Positions 1 to 8,131 of a stretch of DNA of 64,000 nt are shown here, in pieces. Both the position numbers and the translations under genes were made by a program. The notes beneath the pieces are model-generated. The model was not told the origin of the DNA, ran no database searches, and saw only the letters and a list, made by a program, of their open reading frames with translations. The stretch covers positions 1,240,001 to 1,304,000 of the forward strand of contig NZ_CP069362.1 in NCBI RefSeq assembly GCF_029910535.1, in the 5' to 3' direction. This stretch comes from Marinitoga aeolica. GTDB lineage: Bacteria; Thermotogota; Thermotogae; Petrotogales; Petrotogaceae. Numbering within the stretch: position 1 is the stretch's first letter; each line of letters begins with the position of its first letter.

Positions 1-615
1 AACCCCATCAATTTATATGGTGGTACCAAATTAGTCTCAGATAAATTATTTATTTCAGCTAATGCTTATTCGGGAAGCAAAAATACAATATTTTCAATAG
101 TTAGATATGGAAATGTTGCTGGTAGTAGAGGATCAGTAATTCCATTTTTTAAAGAATTAATTGAAAAAGGAATAAAAGAATTACCTATAACAGATTTTAG
201 AATGACTAGATTTTGGATAACCTTAGAACAAGGGGTTGATCTTGTTATCAAAGCATTAAAAGAATCAAAAGGTGGGGAAACATATATATCCAAAATACCA
301 TCATTTAAAATTACAGATTTAGCTCAAGCAATGTTACCTGGATGCAAAATGAAAGAGATTGGTATTAGAGAAGGGGAAAAATTACATGAAGTTATGATAA
401 CAAAAGATGATTCTAGAACAACATATGAATATGAAAAACATTATATAATTTATCCACATTTTGACTGGTGGAACTTTGAAAGCCATTTTACTCCTGGAGG
501 AAAGTTAATAGAAGAAGGATTTGAATATAATTCTGGAAATAACTCAGAATGGTTGACTGTAGAAGATTTAAGAGATTGGCTAATCAAATTGAATCTAATG
601 CCAAATATTGAGTGA
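1..615 (+). CDS. pseB: UDP-N-acetylglucosamine 4,6-dehydratase (inverting), 3' part
   Basis: C-terminal part of the first enzyme of pseudaminic acid synthesis, an NAD(P)-dependent short-chain dehydrogenase/reductase acting on UDP-GlcNAc in the cytoplasm. The frame is open from base 1, so the gene starts outside the window. Visible PseB signatures are NPINLYGGTKL (the YxxxK catalytic pair, Y and K), RYGNVAGSRGSVIPFF, and LPITDFRMTRFWITLEQGV. An internal ATG at 202 is not a start, because the conserved protein continues upstream of it. The gene overlaps the next one slightly or abuts it, and the order pseB-pseC-pseI-pseH-pseG-pseF makes the assignment firm. A LegB-type dehydratase is the main alternative, but the partner genes fit Pse better. 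Confidence 0.93.
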   Translation, partial: NPINLYGGTKLVSDKLFISANAYSGSKNTIFSIVRYGNVAGSRGSVIPFFKELIEKGIKELPITDFRMTRFWITLEQGVDLVIKALKESKGGETYISKIPSFKITDLAQAMLPGCKMKEIGIREGEKLHEVMITKDDSRTTYEYEKHYIIYPHFDWWNFESHFTPGGKLIEEGFEYNSGNNSEWLTVEDLRDWLIKLNLMPNIE

Positions 616-625
616 AGGTGATACT

Positions 626-1765
626 GTGAAAATTCCATATGGCAAACAATGGATTGATGAAAAAGATATAAAAGAAGTAGTGAAAATACTGGAAAATGAC
701 TGGATAACTCAAGGACCAATGGTAGAGAAATTCGAACAAAAAGTTGCAGAATATTGTGGAGTTAAATATGCTGTAGCTGTTAATTCTGGTACTGCAGCAT
801 TACATGCAGCATATTTTGCAGCAGGACTAAAATCTGAAGATGAAATAATAACATCTCCTATTACATTTACTGCAACTTCAAATGCGGCATTGTATTTAGG
901 AGCAAAACCAATATTTTGCGATATAGATATTAAAACATATTGCATTGATATTGAAAAAATTGAAGAAAAAATAACCGATAAAACTAAAATAATAACTCCA
1001 GTATCGTATGCAGGATATCCTGTAAACATAGATAAAATAAAAGAAATAGCAGATAAATATAATTTGATAGTCATTGAAGATGCTGCTCATGCACTTGGTG
1101 CAATCAGGAACGGAAAAAAAGTTGGAATTGATGCAGATATGACAATATTATCTTTTCACCCGGTTAAGCATATAACAACTGGCGAAGGTGGTATGATATT
1201 GACAAATGATGAAAAATATTATGAAAAATTAAAATTATTTAGAACTCATGGAATTACCAAAGATAAAAATAAAATGTTAAAAAACGATGGAGCTTGGTAT
1301 TATGAAATGCATGAATTGGGATATAATTATAGAATACCAGATATATTATCTGCATTAGGTTATTCACAAATGGACAAATTAGAAATGTTTATAGAAAGAA
1401 GAAATTATATAGCAAAAAGGTATAATGAAGCATTTAGAAATAATCATAAAATAACAATTCCACCGGTAGTAGATAATAATTCTAGACATGCATATCATTT
1501 ATATCCATTATTGATTAATGATAAAAATAAAAGAAAATATGTATTTGATAGATTAAGAGAAGAAGGAATATACGCTCAAGTGCATTATATCCCTGTACAT
1601 TTACAACCATATTATCAAAAAAATTTGGGTTATAAAAAAGGAGATTATCCTATTGCAGAAGATTTTTATTCCAAAGAAATATCATTACCAATGTATCCAA
1701 AAATGACAGAAGAAGAAATTAATTATGTAATAAATACTGTAGATAAAATATTAAAAGAAATATAA
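626..1765 (+). CDS. pseC: UDP-4-amino-4,6-dideoxy-N-acetyl-beta-L-altrosamine transaminase
   Basis: PLP-dependent aminotransferase of the DegT/DnrJ/EryC1 family that transfers an amino group to the PseB 4-keto product. The protein opens MKIPYGKQWID, the usual PseC opening. The PLP lysine is in SFHPVKHITTGEGG (about residue 181), and IEDAAHALGA is the cofactor-binding segment. I chose GTG at 626 because AAGGTGAT lies just upstream at the same spacing used by pseI. A TTG at 608 would only add six residues (SEGDTV) that are the translated ribosome site and would overlap pseB. Length (379 aa) is normal for the family. It is co-transcribed with pseB and pseI. Confidence 0.92.
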   Translation: MKIPYGKQWIDEKDIKEVVKILENDWITQGPMVEKFEQKVAEYCGVKYAVAVNSGTAALHAAYFAAGLKSEDEIITSPITFTATSNAALYLGAKPIFCDIDIKTYCIDIEKIEEKITDKTKIITPVSYAGYPVNIDKIKEIADKYNLIVIEDAAHALGAIRNGKKVGIDADMTILSFHPVKHITTGEGGMILTNDEKYYEKLKLFRTHGITKDKNKMLKNDGAWYYEMHELGYNYRIPDILSALGYSQMDKLEMFIERRNYIAKRYNEAFRNNHKITIPPVVDNNSRHAYHLYPLLINDKNKRKYVFDRLREEGIYAQVHYIPVHLQPYYQKNLGYKKGDYPIAEDFYSKEISLPMYPKMTEEEINYVINTVDKILKEI

Positions 1766-1778
1766 AGAAGGTGATTCG

Positions 1779-2846
1779 ATGGAATCCTTTAAAATAAAAA
1801 ATAAAGAAATAGGTGGTACTTCACCCGTATTTATAATTGCAGAAATGTCGGGGAATCATTTACAAAAATATGAAAACGCTGAAAAACTTGTAGTAGAGGC
1901 TGCAAAATCTGGAGCGGATGCAATTAAATTACAAACATACACTCCAGATACTATAACATTAAATGTTGATAATGAATATTTTAGAATAAAGCAAGGAACA
2001 ATTTGGGATGGAAGAACATTATATGATTTATACAAAGAAGCATATACTCCGTGGGAATGGCAACCCAAATTAAAAAAAGTAGCAGAAGATTTAGGATTAA
2101 TATGTTTTTCAACTCCATTTGATAAAACAGCAGTTGATTTTTTGGAAGATATGAATGTTGAATTATATAAAATTGCATCATTTGAAATTACAGATATTCC
2201 ATTAATAGAATATGTTGCTAAAAAAGGAAAACCTATAATATTATCTACAGGAATTGCAGAATTATCTGATATAGAGTTAGCGTTAAAAACAATAAGAAAT
2301 ATAGGAAATAATAAAATAGCATTATTAAAGTGTACTAGTGCATATCCTGCCCCTATAGAAGAAGCTAATTTAAAAACTATATCAAATATGATGGAAACTT
2401 TTGATGTGATATCAGGATTATCAGATCATACAGAAGGTATCGTTGCACCTATTACAGCAGTGGCACTAGGGGCAAAAATAATAGAAAAACACATGTGTTT
2501 AGATAGGAGTCTAGGAGGACCTGATGCTAAATTTTCTTTAGAACCTGAAGAATTTAGAGAAATGGTAAATGCTGTTAGAAATGCTGAAAAAGCTATTGGT
2601 AAAGTATCATATGAATTAACAGAAAAACAAAAAAGCGGAAGGGAGTTCTCCAAATCTATATTTGTATCGAAAGATATAAAAAAAGGTGAAATTTTTACAA
2701 AAGAAAATATTAAGGTAGTTAGACCTGGATATGGTTTACATCCCAAATATTATAATTATATTTTAGGGAAAAAATCTTTGATGGATATAAAAAGAGGTAC
2801 ACCTATGAGATTAGACATGTTAAAAATAGAAGGTGGAAATTTATGA
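1779..2846 (+). CDS. pseI: Pseudaminic acid synthase (NeuB/PseI family)
   Basis: Condenses 2,4-diacetamido-2,4,6-trideoxy-L-altrose with phosphoenolpyruvate to give pseudaminic acid. The N-terminal NeuB TIM barrel shows IIAEMSGNH, AIKLQTYTPDT and CFSTPFDKTAVDFL; the SDHT and EKHMCLDRSLGGPDAKFSLEP segments are family hallmarks. The C-terminal 60 residues (from about IFVSKDIKKGEIFT) form the SAF/antifreeze-like domain. At 355 aa it is full length. The start follows AAGAAGGTGATTCG. It overlaps pseH by four bases (ATGA), indicating translational coupling. The residues around the active site match PseI rather than sialic acid synthase NeuB, and the neighbours agree. Confidence 0.93.
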   Translation: MESFKIKNKEIGGTSPVFIIAEMSGNHLQKYENAEKLVVEAAKSGADAIKLQTYTPDTITLNVDNEYFRIKQGTIWDGRTLYDLYKEAYTPWEWQPKLKKVAEDLGLICFSTPFDKTAVDFLEDMNVELYKIASFEITDIPLIEYVAKKGKPIILSTGIAELSDIELALKTIRNIGNNKIALLKCTSAYPAPIEEANLKTISNMMETFDVISGLSDHTEGIVAPITAVALGAKIIEKHMCLDRSLGGPDAKFSLEPEEFREMVNAVRNAEKAIGKVSYELTEKQKSGREFSKSIFVSKDIKKGEIFTKENIKVVRPGYGLHPKYYNYILGKKSLMDIKRGTPMRLDMLKIEGGNL

Positions 2847-3370
2847 TAAAAGTAAATGAAAATATAATATTAAAACCTATAAGTGAAAAGGATACGGAGT
2901 TTATAATTGAATCTAGAAACGAAAAGGATATTTACTTAACTTCATTTTCTAACTTTCCTTTTTATGATTTTCAACATAGAAAATGGCTTAATAATGCATC
3001 AAATATTTTAGATTATGTAATATATTATAATAATGAGAAGTCTGGGAGAATTAATATTTCTAATATAGATTTTCAAAATCAAAAAGGAGAGTATGGAATA
3101 TTTATTATAAAAAAATATAGGGGATTAGGAATAGCTTTTAAAGCATCAAAAACATTAATTGACTTTACTTTTTCTAATTTAAATATAAATAAAATATATT
3201 TAAAAGTTTTTTCCGATAACATTAAAGCAATTAGATTATACGAAAAATTAGGATTTGAAAAAGAAGGCGTTTTAAAAAAGGAAATATATAAAAATGGAGA
3301 ATTTAAAGATGTAATAATAATGGCAATTTTCAAAGAGAAATGGATGAAAGAAAATGAAAATAGTATTTAG
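2843..3370 (+). CDS. pseH: GNAT N-acetyltransferase, probable PseH
   Basis: A 175-residue GNAT-fold acetyltransferase that probably acetylates the 4-amino group of UDP-4-amino-4,6-dideoxy-AltNAc using acetyl-CoA. The GNAT acetyl-CoA loop is seen as KKYRGLGIAFKA (about residues 91-102), followed by IYLKVFSDNIKAIRLYEKLGF, the RimJ/RimL-type motif B. By sequence alone it could be another small GNAT enzyme, but its place between pseI and pseG, with overlaps on both sides, makes PseH by far the best reading. It lacks any membrane segment, so it should act in the cytoplasm. Confidence 0.85.
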   Translation: MIKVNENIILKPISEKDTEFIIESRNEKDIYLTSFSNFPFYDFQHRKWLNNASNILDYVIYYNNEKSGRINISNIDFQNQKGEYGIFIIKKYRGLGIAFKASKTLIDFTFSNLNINKIYLKVFSDNIKAIRLYEKLGFEKEGVLKKEIYKNGEFKDVIIMAIFKEKWMKENENSI

Positions 3371-4337
3371 AACAAATGGTGGAAAAAGTATAGGCCTTGG
3401 GCATGTATTCAGATGTATATCATTAGCTAAAGCAATAAGGGTGATTAATCCAAATGCAAGGATTGTTTTTATCTCAAATGATGAAACAAAAGAATTAATA
3501 ACAAAAAATGATTTTGAATATGTTAATTCAGAGAATTTTTCAGATATAAATTCAATACATAAAGAAAACCCAGATTTAATTGTTTTTGATTCATATCTTG
3601 CAAATAATAATTATTTAGTGAAATTAAAGAAAATATCAAAATTAGCGATTTTTGATGATAATAATGATATATATGATAGTTCTATACCAGATATAATAAT
3701 AAATGGAAATATACATGCTTTTAATTTAAAATATGATGAAAATCCAAAAAAATTATTAGGACCTAAGTATTTAGTAATGAAAGAAGAATATTGGAATAAC
3801 GATTCTAAAAGCTCAAAAAAATGTGTAAATAATAATATATTAATTACTACAGGTGGAAGTGATCCAAATAAATTAATGATTAAATTTGTTGAAGCTTTGA
3901 GCGATATTGATATAAATAAAAAAATTATAATAGGTCCTATGTATGAAGAAAAATATATTGAAATAATAAAAAATAAAATTAATGATTCTTTTGATTTAAT
4001 ATATAAACCATTATTTCTAAAGGATTATATTGATAATTCAGATATAGTAATTACATCAGCTGGTTCAACAATTTATGAAGTGTTAACTTTGAAAAAAACA
4101 CCTATAATATATACTATAGCTAAAAATCAAGAATTAATAGCTAAAGAATTAGAAAAATTTGGAGTTATTAATTTTGGAAATTATAAGAATATAGATTTTG
4201 AAAAATTAGGAGATTTTATTAATGAAATTGCTAGTAGTATAAAGTTATATTCCAATAAAATACAAAATTTATCTGATTTATATGATGGAAAAGGAGCTTT
4301 GAGAGTTGCAAAAACAATATTGGAGGAATTTTTATGA
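3354..4337 (+). CDS. pseG: UDP-2,4-diacetamido-2,4,6-trideoxy-beta-L-altropyranose hydrolase
   Basis: GT-B-fold nucleotide-sugar hydrolase that removes UDP before the PseI step. The N terminus reads FRTNGGKSIGLGHVFRC, with the GxGHxxRC motif of PseG (catalytic His), and the C-terminal half carries ITTGGSDPNKL and SDIVITSAGSTIYEVL, the UDP-binding segment resembling MurG. Length of 327 aa is typical. The start lies inside the end of pseH (17-base overlap) and the stop overlaps pseF by four bases, so all six pse genes look like one translation-coupled operon. Confidence 0.9.
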   Translation: MKIVFRTNGGKSIGLGHVFRCISLAKAIRVINPNARIVFISNDETKELITKNDFEYVNSENFSDINSIHKENPDLIVFDSYLANNNYLVKLKKISKLAIFDDNNDIYDSSIPDIIINGNIHAFNLKYDENPKKLLGPKYLVMKEEYWNNDSKSSKKCVNNNILITTGGSDPNKLMIKFVEALSDIDINKKIIIGPMYEEKYIEIIKNKINDSFDLIYKPLFLKDYIDNSDIVITSAGSTIYEVLTLKKTPIIYTIAKNQELIAKELEKFGVINFGNYKNIDFEKLGDFINEIASSIKLYSNKIQNLSDLYDGKGALRVAKTILEEFL

Positions 4338-5056
4338 AAAATTTAGCAATAATACCAGCAAGAGGTGGAAGTAAAAGAATTCCTAGAAAAAACATAAAAA
4401 AATTTTATGGAAAACCAATTATTTCTTATTCAATTGAGGCAGCTATAAAAAGTAATATTTTTGATGAAATAATGGTTTCAACAGAAGATGGGGAAATTGC
4501 TGAAATAGCAAAAAGTTATGGAGCAAAAATTCCTTTTTTAAGAAGCAAAGATAATTCTAATGATTATGCAACATTAGTGGATGTTTGTTTGGAGGTAATT
4601 GAGGAATATGAAAAAAACGATGTTTTTTTTGATTATGCTTGTTGTATATTACCAACAGCACCTTTAATTAATTATGAAAATATAATAAAAGCATATAAAT
4701 TACTAAGCGAAAAGAATTTTGATTCTGTAATAACAGTTACAGAATATAGTTTTCCAATCCAGAGATCATTTAAATTAAAAAATAATAAATTGGAAATGAA
4801 TTGGCCAGAAAATATGATGAAAAGATCCCAAGATTTAGAAAAAACATATCATGATGCTGGGCAATTTATTTTTTTTAAAATTGAAGAATTAAAAAAACAA
4901 AAAGTATTATATATGAAAAATATGGGTGGGATAATTTTAAGTAATATAGAAGTTCAGGATATTGATAATGAAATAGATTGGAAATTAGCAGAGTTAAAAT
5001 ATGAATTGTTAAAAAAATATCTGGATGGTGATGAAAATAAATCAGATAATAAATAA
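4334..5056 (+). CDS. pseF: CMP-pseudaminic acid cytidylyltransferase
   Basis: Activates pseudaminic acid with CTP, the last cytosolic step before transfer to glycan or protein. The CTP-binding motif IIPARGGSKRIPRKNI is at the N terminus, followed by MVSTEDGEIAEIA, ILPTAPL and HDAGQFIFF, all typical of PseF/NeuA-type cytidylyltransferases. Its 240 aa are normal length. The 3' end overlaps the start of the flippase gene by about 25-30 bases. With this gene the window encodes the whole pathway from UDP-GlcNAc to CMP-pseudaminic acid; the acceptor (flagellin or surface polysaccharide) cannot be told from the window. Confidence 0.92.
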   Translation: MKNLAIIPARGGSKRIPRKNIKKFYGKPIISYSIEAAIKSNIFDEIMVSTEDGEIAEIAKSYGAKIPFLRSKDNSNDYATLVDVCLEVIEEYEKNDVFFDYACCILPTAPLINYENIIKAYKLLSEKNFDSVITVTEYSFPIQRSFKLKNNKLEMNWPENMMKRSQDLEKTYHDAGQFIFFKIEELKKQKVLYMKNMGGIILSNIEVQDIDNEIDWKLAELKYELLKKYLDGDENKSDNK

Positions 5057-6466
5057 AATTAAAAATAGCACTACAATAAAATCAGGAATATGGTATACAA
5101 TAACAGATTTTTTATTAAAAGGAATGGCATTTATAACCATTCCTATTTTTACAAGATTATTATCAGTTAAAGAGTATGGAATTGTTTCAGTTTACTTAAC
5201 ATTTGTAAGTGTTTTTTCAGTTATTACAGGGTTAGATATACAAGCTTCAATAGGAACAGGAATAAATGATTTTAAAGAAAAAAAGAAAGAATTTTTATCT
5301 TCTGTATTATTTTTATCATTATTAAGTTTTATCTCAGTTTTTATTATTATTTATATATTTAGAGAATTATTATCCAATGTATTTAATATAGAGAGTAATA
5401 TATTAATTTTTTCAGTAATATCAGGATATTTCGCTTTTATATTTAATTATTATATAACAATAAAAGTATTTGAAAAAAATTATAAAGTAAAATCATTATT
5501 GAGTTTATTAAAAGCAATATCTACAGTTATATTGTCTATAATACTTGTAATAATAATAAAAAACAATAAATATTTTGGAAGAATATACGGTGAGTTAATT
5601 GTAGGAATTATAATCTCAACTATTTTATTTTTTTTAATATTAGCAAAAGGTAAGAAGATCATATGGATAAAAGCGTGGAAATATTCATTATTAATTGGAA
5701 TACCATTAATATTACATAATTTATCAGGTATAATATTATCTCAATTTGATAGACTAGCAATACAAAAAATTATAGGATCAGAGAAAGTAGGATTATATAG
5801 TTATGCATATACCTTAGGAATGATACCCCTAATAATTTTGGGAGCTACTAATTTAGCATGGGTACCATGGTTTTATGATAAAATGTATAAAAATAAGAAG
5901 GAAGAAATATGGAATAAAGTAAAATATTATAATGAAATATTCTTATTATTATTGCTATTAATTTTTATTCTAACACCAGAGTTAGGTATTATAATGGCTC
6001 CAAAAAATTATAGTACTGCTTTAATAATAGTTCCAGTGATAATAGCATCATATTTTATGCAATTCTTATATACAATATATGTAAGTTTTGCGTTTTTCTA
6101 TAAAAAAACGGGATCAATATCAATAGGAACATTATTGTCTGGTATAATAAATATAGGACTAAACATTTGGTTAATACCAATATTGGATACGAGATTGCTG
6201 CACTCACAACATTAATATCATACTTCTTTTTATTACTATTTCATGCACTAAATGTTAGAATAAACTTAAAAGATAAAACAATATCAGCAAAATATATATT
6301 TTCCTGGGCAACTTTGATAATTCTATTGAGTTTGATACAATATGTAATTTCAAAAAAATTTGGAATGTTTTCTATTCAAGAAAGGCTTTTAAGAATTTTA
6401 ATTTTTGGTTCTTTAGGATTATTTATTAGTATTAAATTATTTAAAAAAGTTAGAAAATTAATATAG
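5031..6466 (+). pseudogene. Polysaccharide flippase (MATE/Wzx-like), single frameshift
   Basis: Oligosaccharide flippase-like integral membrane protein with at least ten hydrophobic helices. It opens with KSGIWYTITDFLLKGMAFITIPIFTRLL, the usual Wzx/PST start shortened here in the N-terminal helix. The frame from 5031 runs to about 6185 (…GLNIWLIP) and continues in another frame (GYEIAALTTLISYFF…) to 6466. Inserting one base near 6181-6187 restores the usual Wzx continuation, so this is one gene with a one-base loss. Either a true recent inactivation or an assembly error is possible. It follows pseF with overlap and probably exported a pseudaminic-acid-containing unit. ATG 5031 is preferred over 5025, but neither has a clear ribosome site. 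Confidence 0.8.
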
Positions 6467-6467
6467 T

Positions 6468-6492
6468 AAAATCCCGGAAAATCCGGGATTTT
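6468..6492. terminator. Bidirectional rho-independent terminator
   Basis: An 11-bp perfect stem, AAAATCCCGGA/TCCGGGATTTT, with a 3-base A loop sits between the flippase stop (6466) and the stop of the small minus-strand gene (6492). The flanking A and T runs let it work in both directions, serving two converging transcripts. Confidence 0.88.
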
Positions 6493-6698
6493 CATTCTCC
6501 AATATCAAATTCCCCAAAAGCATCATGGAAAATGTTATATAATTTCAACAAATCTTCTTCCTTATAAAACCTCATGCCTCTTGTTTCTAGATCACCAGTT
6601 ACTGGTTGAATGTTTAGGTGTTTTACTAATTTTCTTAATAAGTCTGGATTGTTGAAATTATACTTTCTACAAAAATAAGGTATAGTAATTAATCCCAT
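6492..6698 (-). CDS. Small hypothetical protein, possible MerR/excisionase-like DNA-binding fold
   Basis: A 68-residue protein of unknown function. It has a strong ribosome site (GGGGGAGGTTTTATT) before ATG 6698. The layout PYFCRKYNF…LRKLVKHLNI…RFYKEEDLLKL resembles the short winged helix of MerR or excisionase proteins, where a helix-turn-helix is followed by a two-stranded wing and a 'Y.E.DL' helix. That is a pattern resemblance only. It is last in a minus-strand run of four small genes and ends at the shared terminator. Confidence 0.6.
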   Translation of the reverse strand: MGLITIPYFCRKYNFNNPDLLRKLVKHLNIQPVTGDLETRGMRFYKEEDLLKLYNIFHDAFGEFDIGE

Positions 6699-6828
6699 AA
6701 TAAAACCTCCCCCGATTTTTTATTATTTGGAATAATATAGTTATATTATACTACAAAATAGTCGAATGTTAATAGTTGTATATTTAATTTTTAGTAAAAT
6801 CTTATTGAATAATAAATTTATATGTTAT

Positions 6829-7053
6829 TTAATTTTCGATTTCTTCGATTTCATCCTTTATTTCATCTAATTTTTCGTCTATTTCTGATGATAATATTTT
6901 TATTTGTTTGTCGAGTTCTTTGTTGAAATTTTCCTGTAACTCTTTTAATTCATTTATTTTTTCTTTTTTATCCTCTTCGTTTATAATCATTGCAAGCATT
7001 TTAAAGAATTGATCCATTATATTTATTAATACCATTTTTAAAAAATCCCACAT
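6829..7053 (-). CDS. Small amphipathic/coiled-coil protein
   Basis: A 74-residue protein beginning MWDFLKMVLINIMDQFFKM. The first 24 residues form a hydrophobic or amphipathic helix that could lie on the membrane, and the rest (about 27-74) is a highly charged Glu/Lys heptad-rich coiled coil. ATG 7053 is chosen because GGAGGTG lies seven bases upstream; a GTG at 7062 would fall in the spacer. I do not recognise the family. Its position beside DUF2922 and DUF1659 genes recalls the small YvrJ-type membrane protein often found with that pair in Firmicutes, but no YvrJ motif is evident. Confidence 0.65.
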   Translation of the reverse strand: MWDFLKMVLINIMDQFFKMLAMIINEEDKKEKINELKELQENFNKELDKQIKILSSEIDEKLDEIKDEIEEIEN

Positions 7054-7125
7054 TGTATACACCTCCAGTATGATAATTGTTTGATTTTTAATTAAAAGCT
7101 AAAAATAATAATGAATGTTTGAAAT

Positions 7126-7150
7126 AAACCGGGCTAGGAGCGCCCGGTTT
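7126..7150 (-). terminator. Rho-independent terminator after the DUF2922 gene
   Basis: Stem AAACCGGGC/GCCCGGTTT with a 7-base loop lies just downstream of the DUF2922 stop (7155). On the minus strand it is followed by TTTATTTC. A transcript ending here would separate the coiled-coil gene from the two DUF genes. Confidence 0.75.
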
Positions 7151-7154
7151 TGAT

Positions 7155-7367
7155 TTAGTTGATTAAATCAAAGAGTTCGTTTGATGTAGTGTCTACAATG
7201 GTAGCATTGTCTTTTTCATATCCTGTTGGAACAATTACACCAATGAAGGAATCCATTGCGTTTTGTACTTCTGTGTCTGTTAGGTCTGGTTTTGGGTCAT
7301 TTAAATATATGGTTTTTCTTTTGCCATCTACTGTATTTACAAAGGACATTCTTAATTTTTTTGCCAT
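7155..7367 (-). CDS. DUF2922 domain protein
   Basis: A 70-residue protein matching the DUF2922 pattern: a two-stranded start (LRMSFVNTVDGKRKTIYL), then NDPKPDLTDTEVQNAMDSFI, then a short strand with TIVDTTSNELFDL. The function of the family is unknown; it is usually found next to DUF1659, as here. The start ATG 7367 is preceded by GGAGGTGAGACT, identical to the leader of the DUF1659 gene, which suggests duplicated or jointly maintained translation signals. No signal peptide or membrane segment is present. Confidence 0.88.
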   Translation of the reverse strand: MAKKLRMSFVNTVDGKRKTIYLNDPKPDLTDTEVQNAMDSFIGVIVPTGYEKDNATIVDTTSNELFDLIN

Positions 7368-7460
7368 AGTCTCACCTCCGGTGTGGAATTGGAATTTTTA
7401 ATTTTGTTATTTTTGTTGTTTTGGATGTTTTAATAGTCAAAACATATTTCACTCATATAA

Positions 7461-7649
7461 TTTTGAAAATAATATGTTCATACATACGGTGAAAATTCTA
7501 AATCCTCAAAAATATTCATTCCCACTGGTCGTTTAGACTCCGCGTCGTGCGTCGGCTGCACTCAATTTTGCATCCGTGCAAAATTGACCAGCTTCATTCA
7601 TATTTTTTCGGGAATTTTCAAGTATTTCTTCACATATTATTTTTCAAAA
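7461..7649. repeat. Palindromic dispersed element, copy A
   Basis: A roughly 189-bp non-coding element filling the 334-bp gap between the DUF1659 and DUF2922 genes. Its ends are inverted repeats (TTTTGAAAATAATATGT at 7461 and its complement ending at 7649, one A-run base different). Inside are TGAAAATTC/GAATTTTCA arms and a central perfect 11-bp hairpin, TCAATTTTGCA-tccg-TGCAAAATTGA (7562-7587), framed by CTGG/CCAG. The same core is at 42422-42615, with partial copies near 28.9 and 29.6 kb. No coding frame is evident; it looks like a MITE- or REP-type element. Confidence 0.85.
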
Positions 7650-7701
7650 ATGGGTTCAAAAAATTAATGATAATTAGTTATCGATGTCAAAAGAGTTTGG
7701 G

Positions 7702-7917
7702 TTAGGCTTGGAGTTCGTAGTTTTCAATTTTTTCAATTTCGATTAATGATTTTTCACATAATGAAGCAAAGTTATTTGCTGCAGTGTATACTTGATCATC
7801 AGTTGCACCAGATATAATGCTGAATGATTTTCTTTTTACAATTTGTTTTCCATTCCCATCTAAACCATAGTCAAAAGAAATTCTTACTTTGTCACCCAAA
7901 TTAACTTTAGTTGCCAT
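7702..7917 (-). CDS. DUF1659 domain protein
   Basis: A 71-residue protein with the DUF1659 layout: KVRISFDYGLDGNGKQIVKRKSFS, then ISGATDDQVYTAANNFASL and a C-terminal strand around LIEIEKIENYEL. Family function is unknown; partners are usually DUF2922 and YvrJ. The start ATG 7917 follows GGAGGTGAGACT. It is the first gene of the minus-strand run, separated from DUF2922 by the palindromic element at 7461-7649. The upstream 7971-8028 region is rich in palindromes that may hold its control sites. Confidence 0.88.
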   Translation of the reverse strand: MATKVNLGDKVRISFDYGLDGNGKQIVKRKSFSIISGATDDQVYTAANNFASLCEKSLIEIEKIENYELQA

Positions 7918-7970
7918 AGTCTCACCTCCGTGAAAAATTTTGATGATGTTTTTGTTTTAATTGTTAAATA

Positions 7971-8028
7971 TCTGCCGGCAGAATATTTTTAAAAACTTGA
8001 TAAAAAATTTCATTTTTATCAGCGCTGA
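7971..8028. promoter_or_regulatory. Cluster of three palindromes in a divergent intergenic region
   Basis: Between the divergent DUF1659 gene and the first ATPase-nuclease gene lie TCTGCCGGCAGA (7971-7982, perfect 12-bp palindrome), TGATAAAAA-6 nt-TTTTTATCA (7998-8021) and TCAGCGCTGA (8019-8028). They could be operators or cruciform/terminator-like structures; the sequence does not say which. Confidence 0.45.
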
Positions 8029-8102
8029 CGATTGTAGTATAAAATATTATTTTTGCACGGGAATAGTTGATGAATTATTGGCAAATATCGTTACTGAATT
8101 GT

Positions 8103-8110
8103 GATATAAT
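8103..8110 (+). promoter_or_regulatory. Extended -10 promoter of the first ATPase-nuclease gene
   Basis: TGATATAAT-type extended -10 (TGn-TATAAT read here as TG A TATAAT, TATAAT at 8105-8110) stands 8 bases before GGAGGTGG. No good -35 is seen. The same module precedes every family 3 gene. Confidence 0.7.
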
Positions 8111-8131
8111 TCAGTTGTGGAGGTGGAACTG

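Noticed and set aside
608-625. TTG start for pseC at 608
   Set aside because: The six added residues are the translated ribosome site, and GTG 626 gives the usual PseC start.
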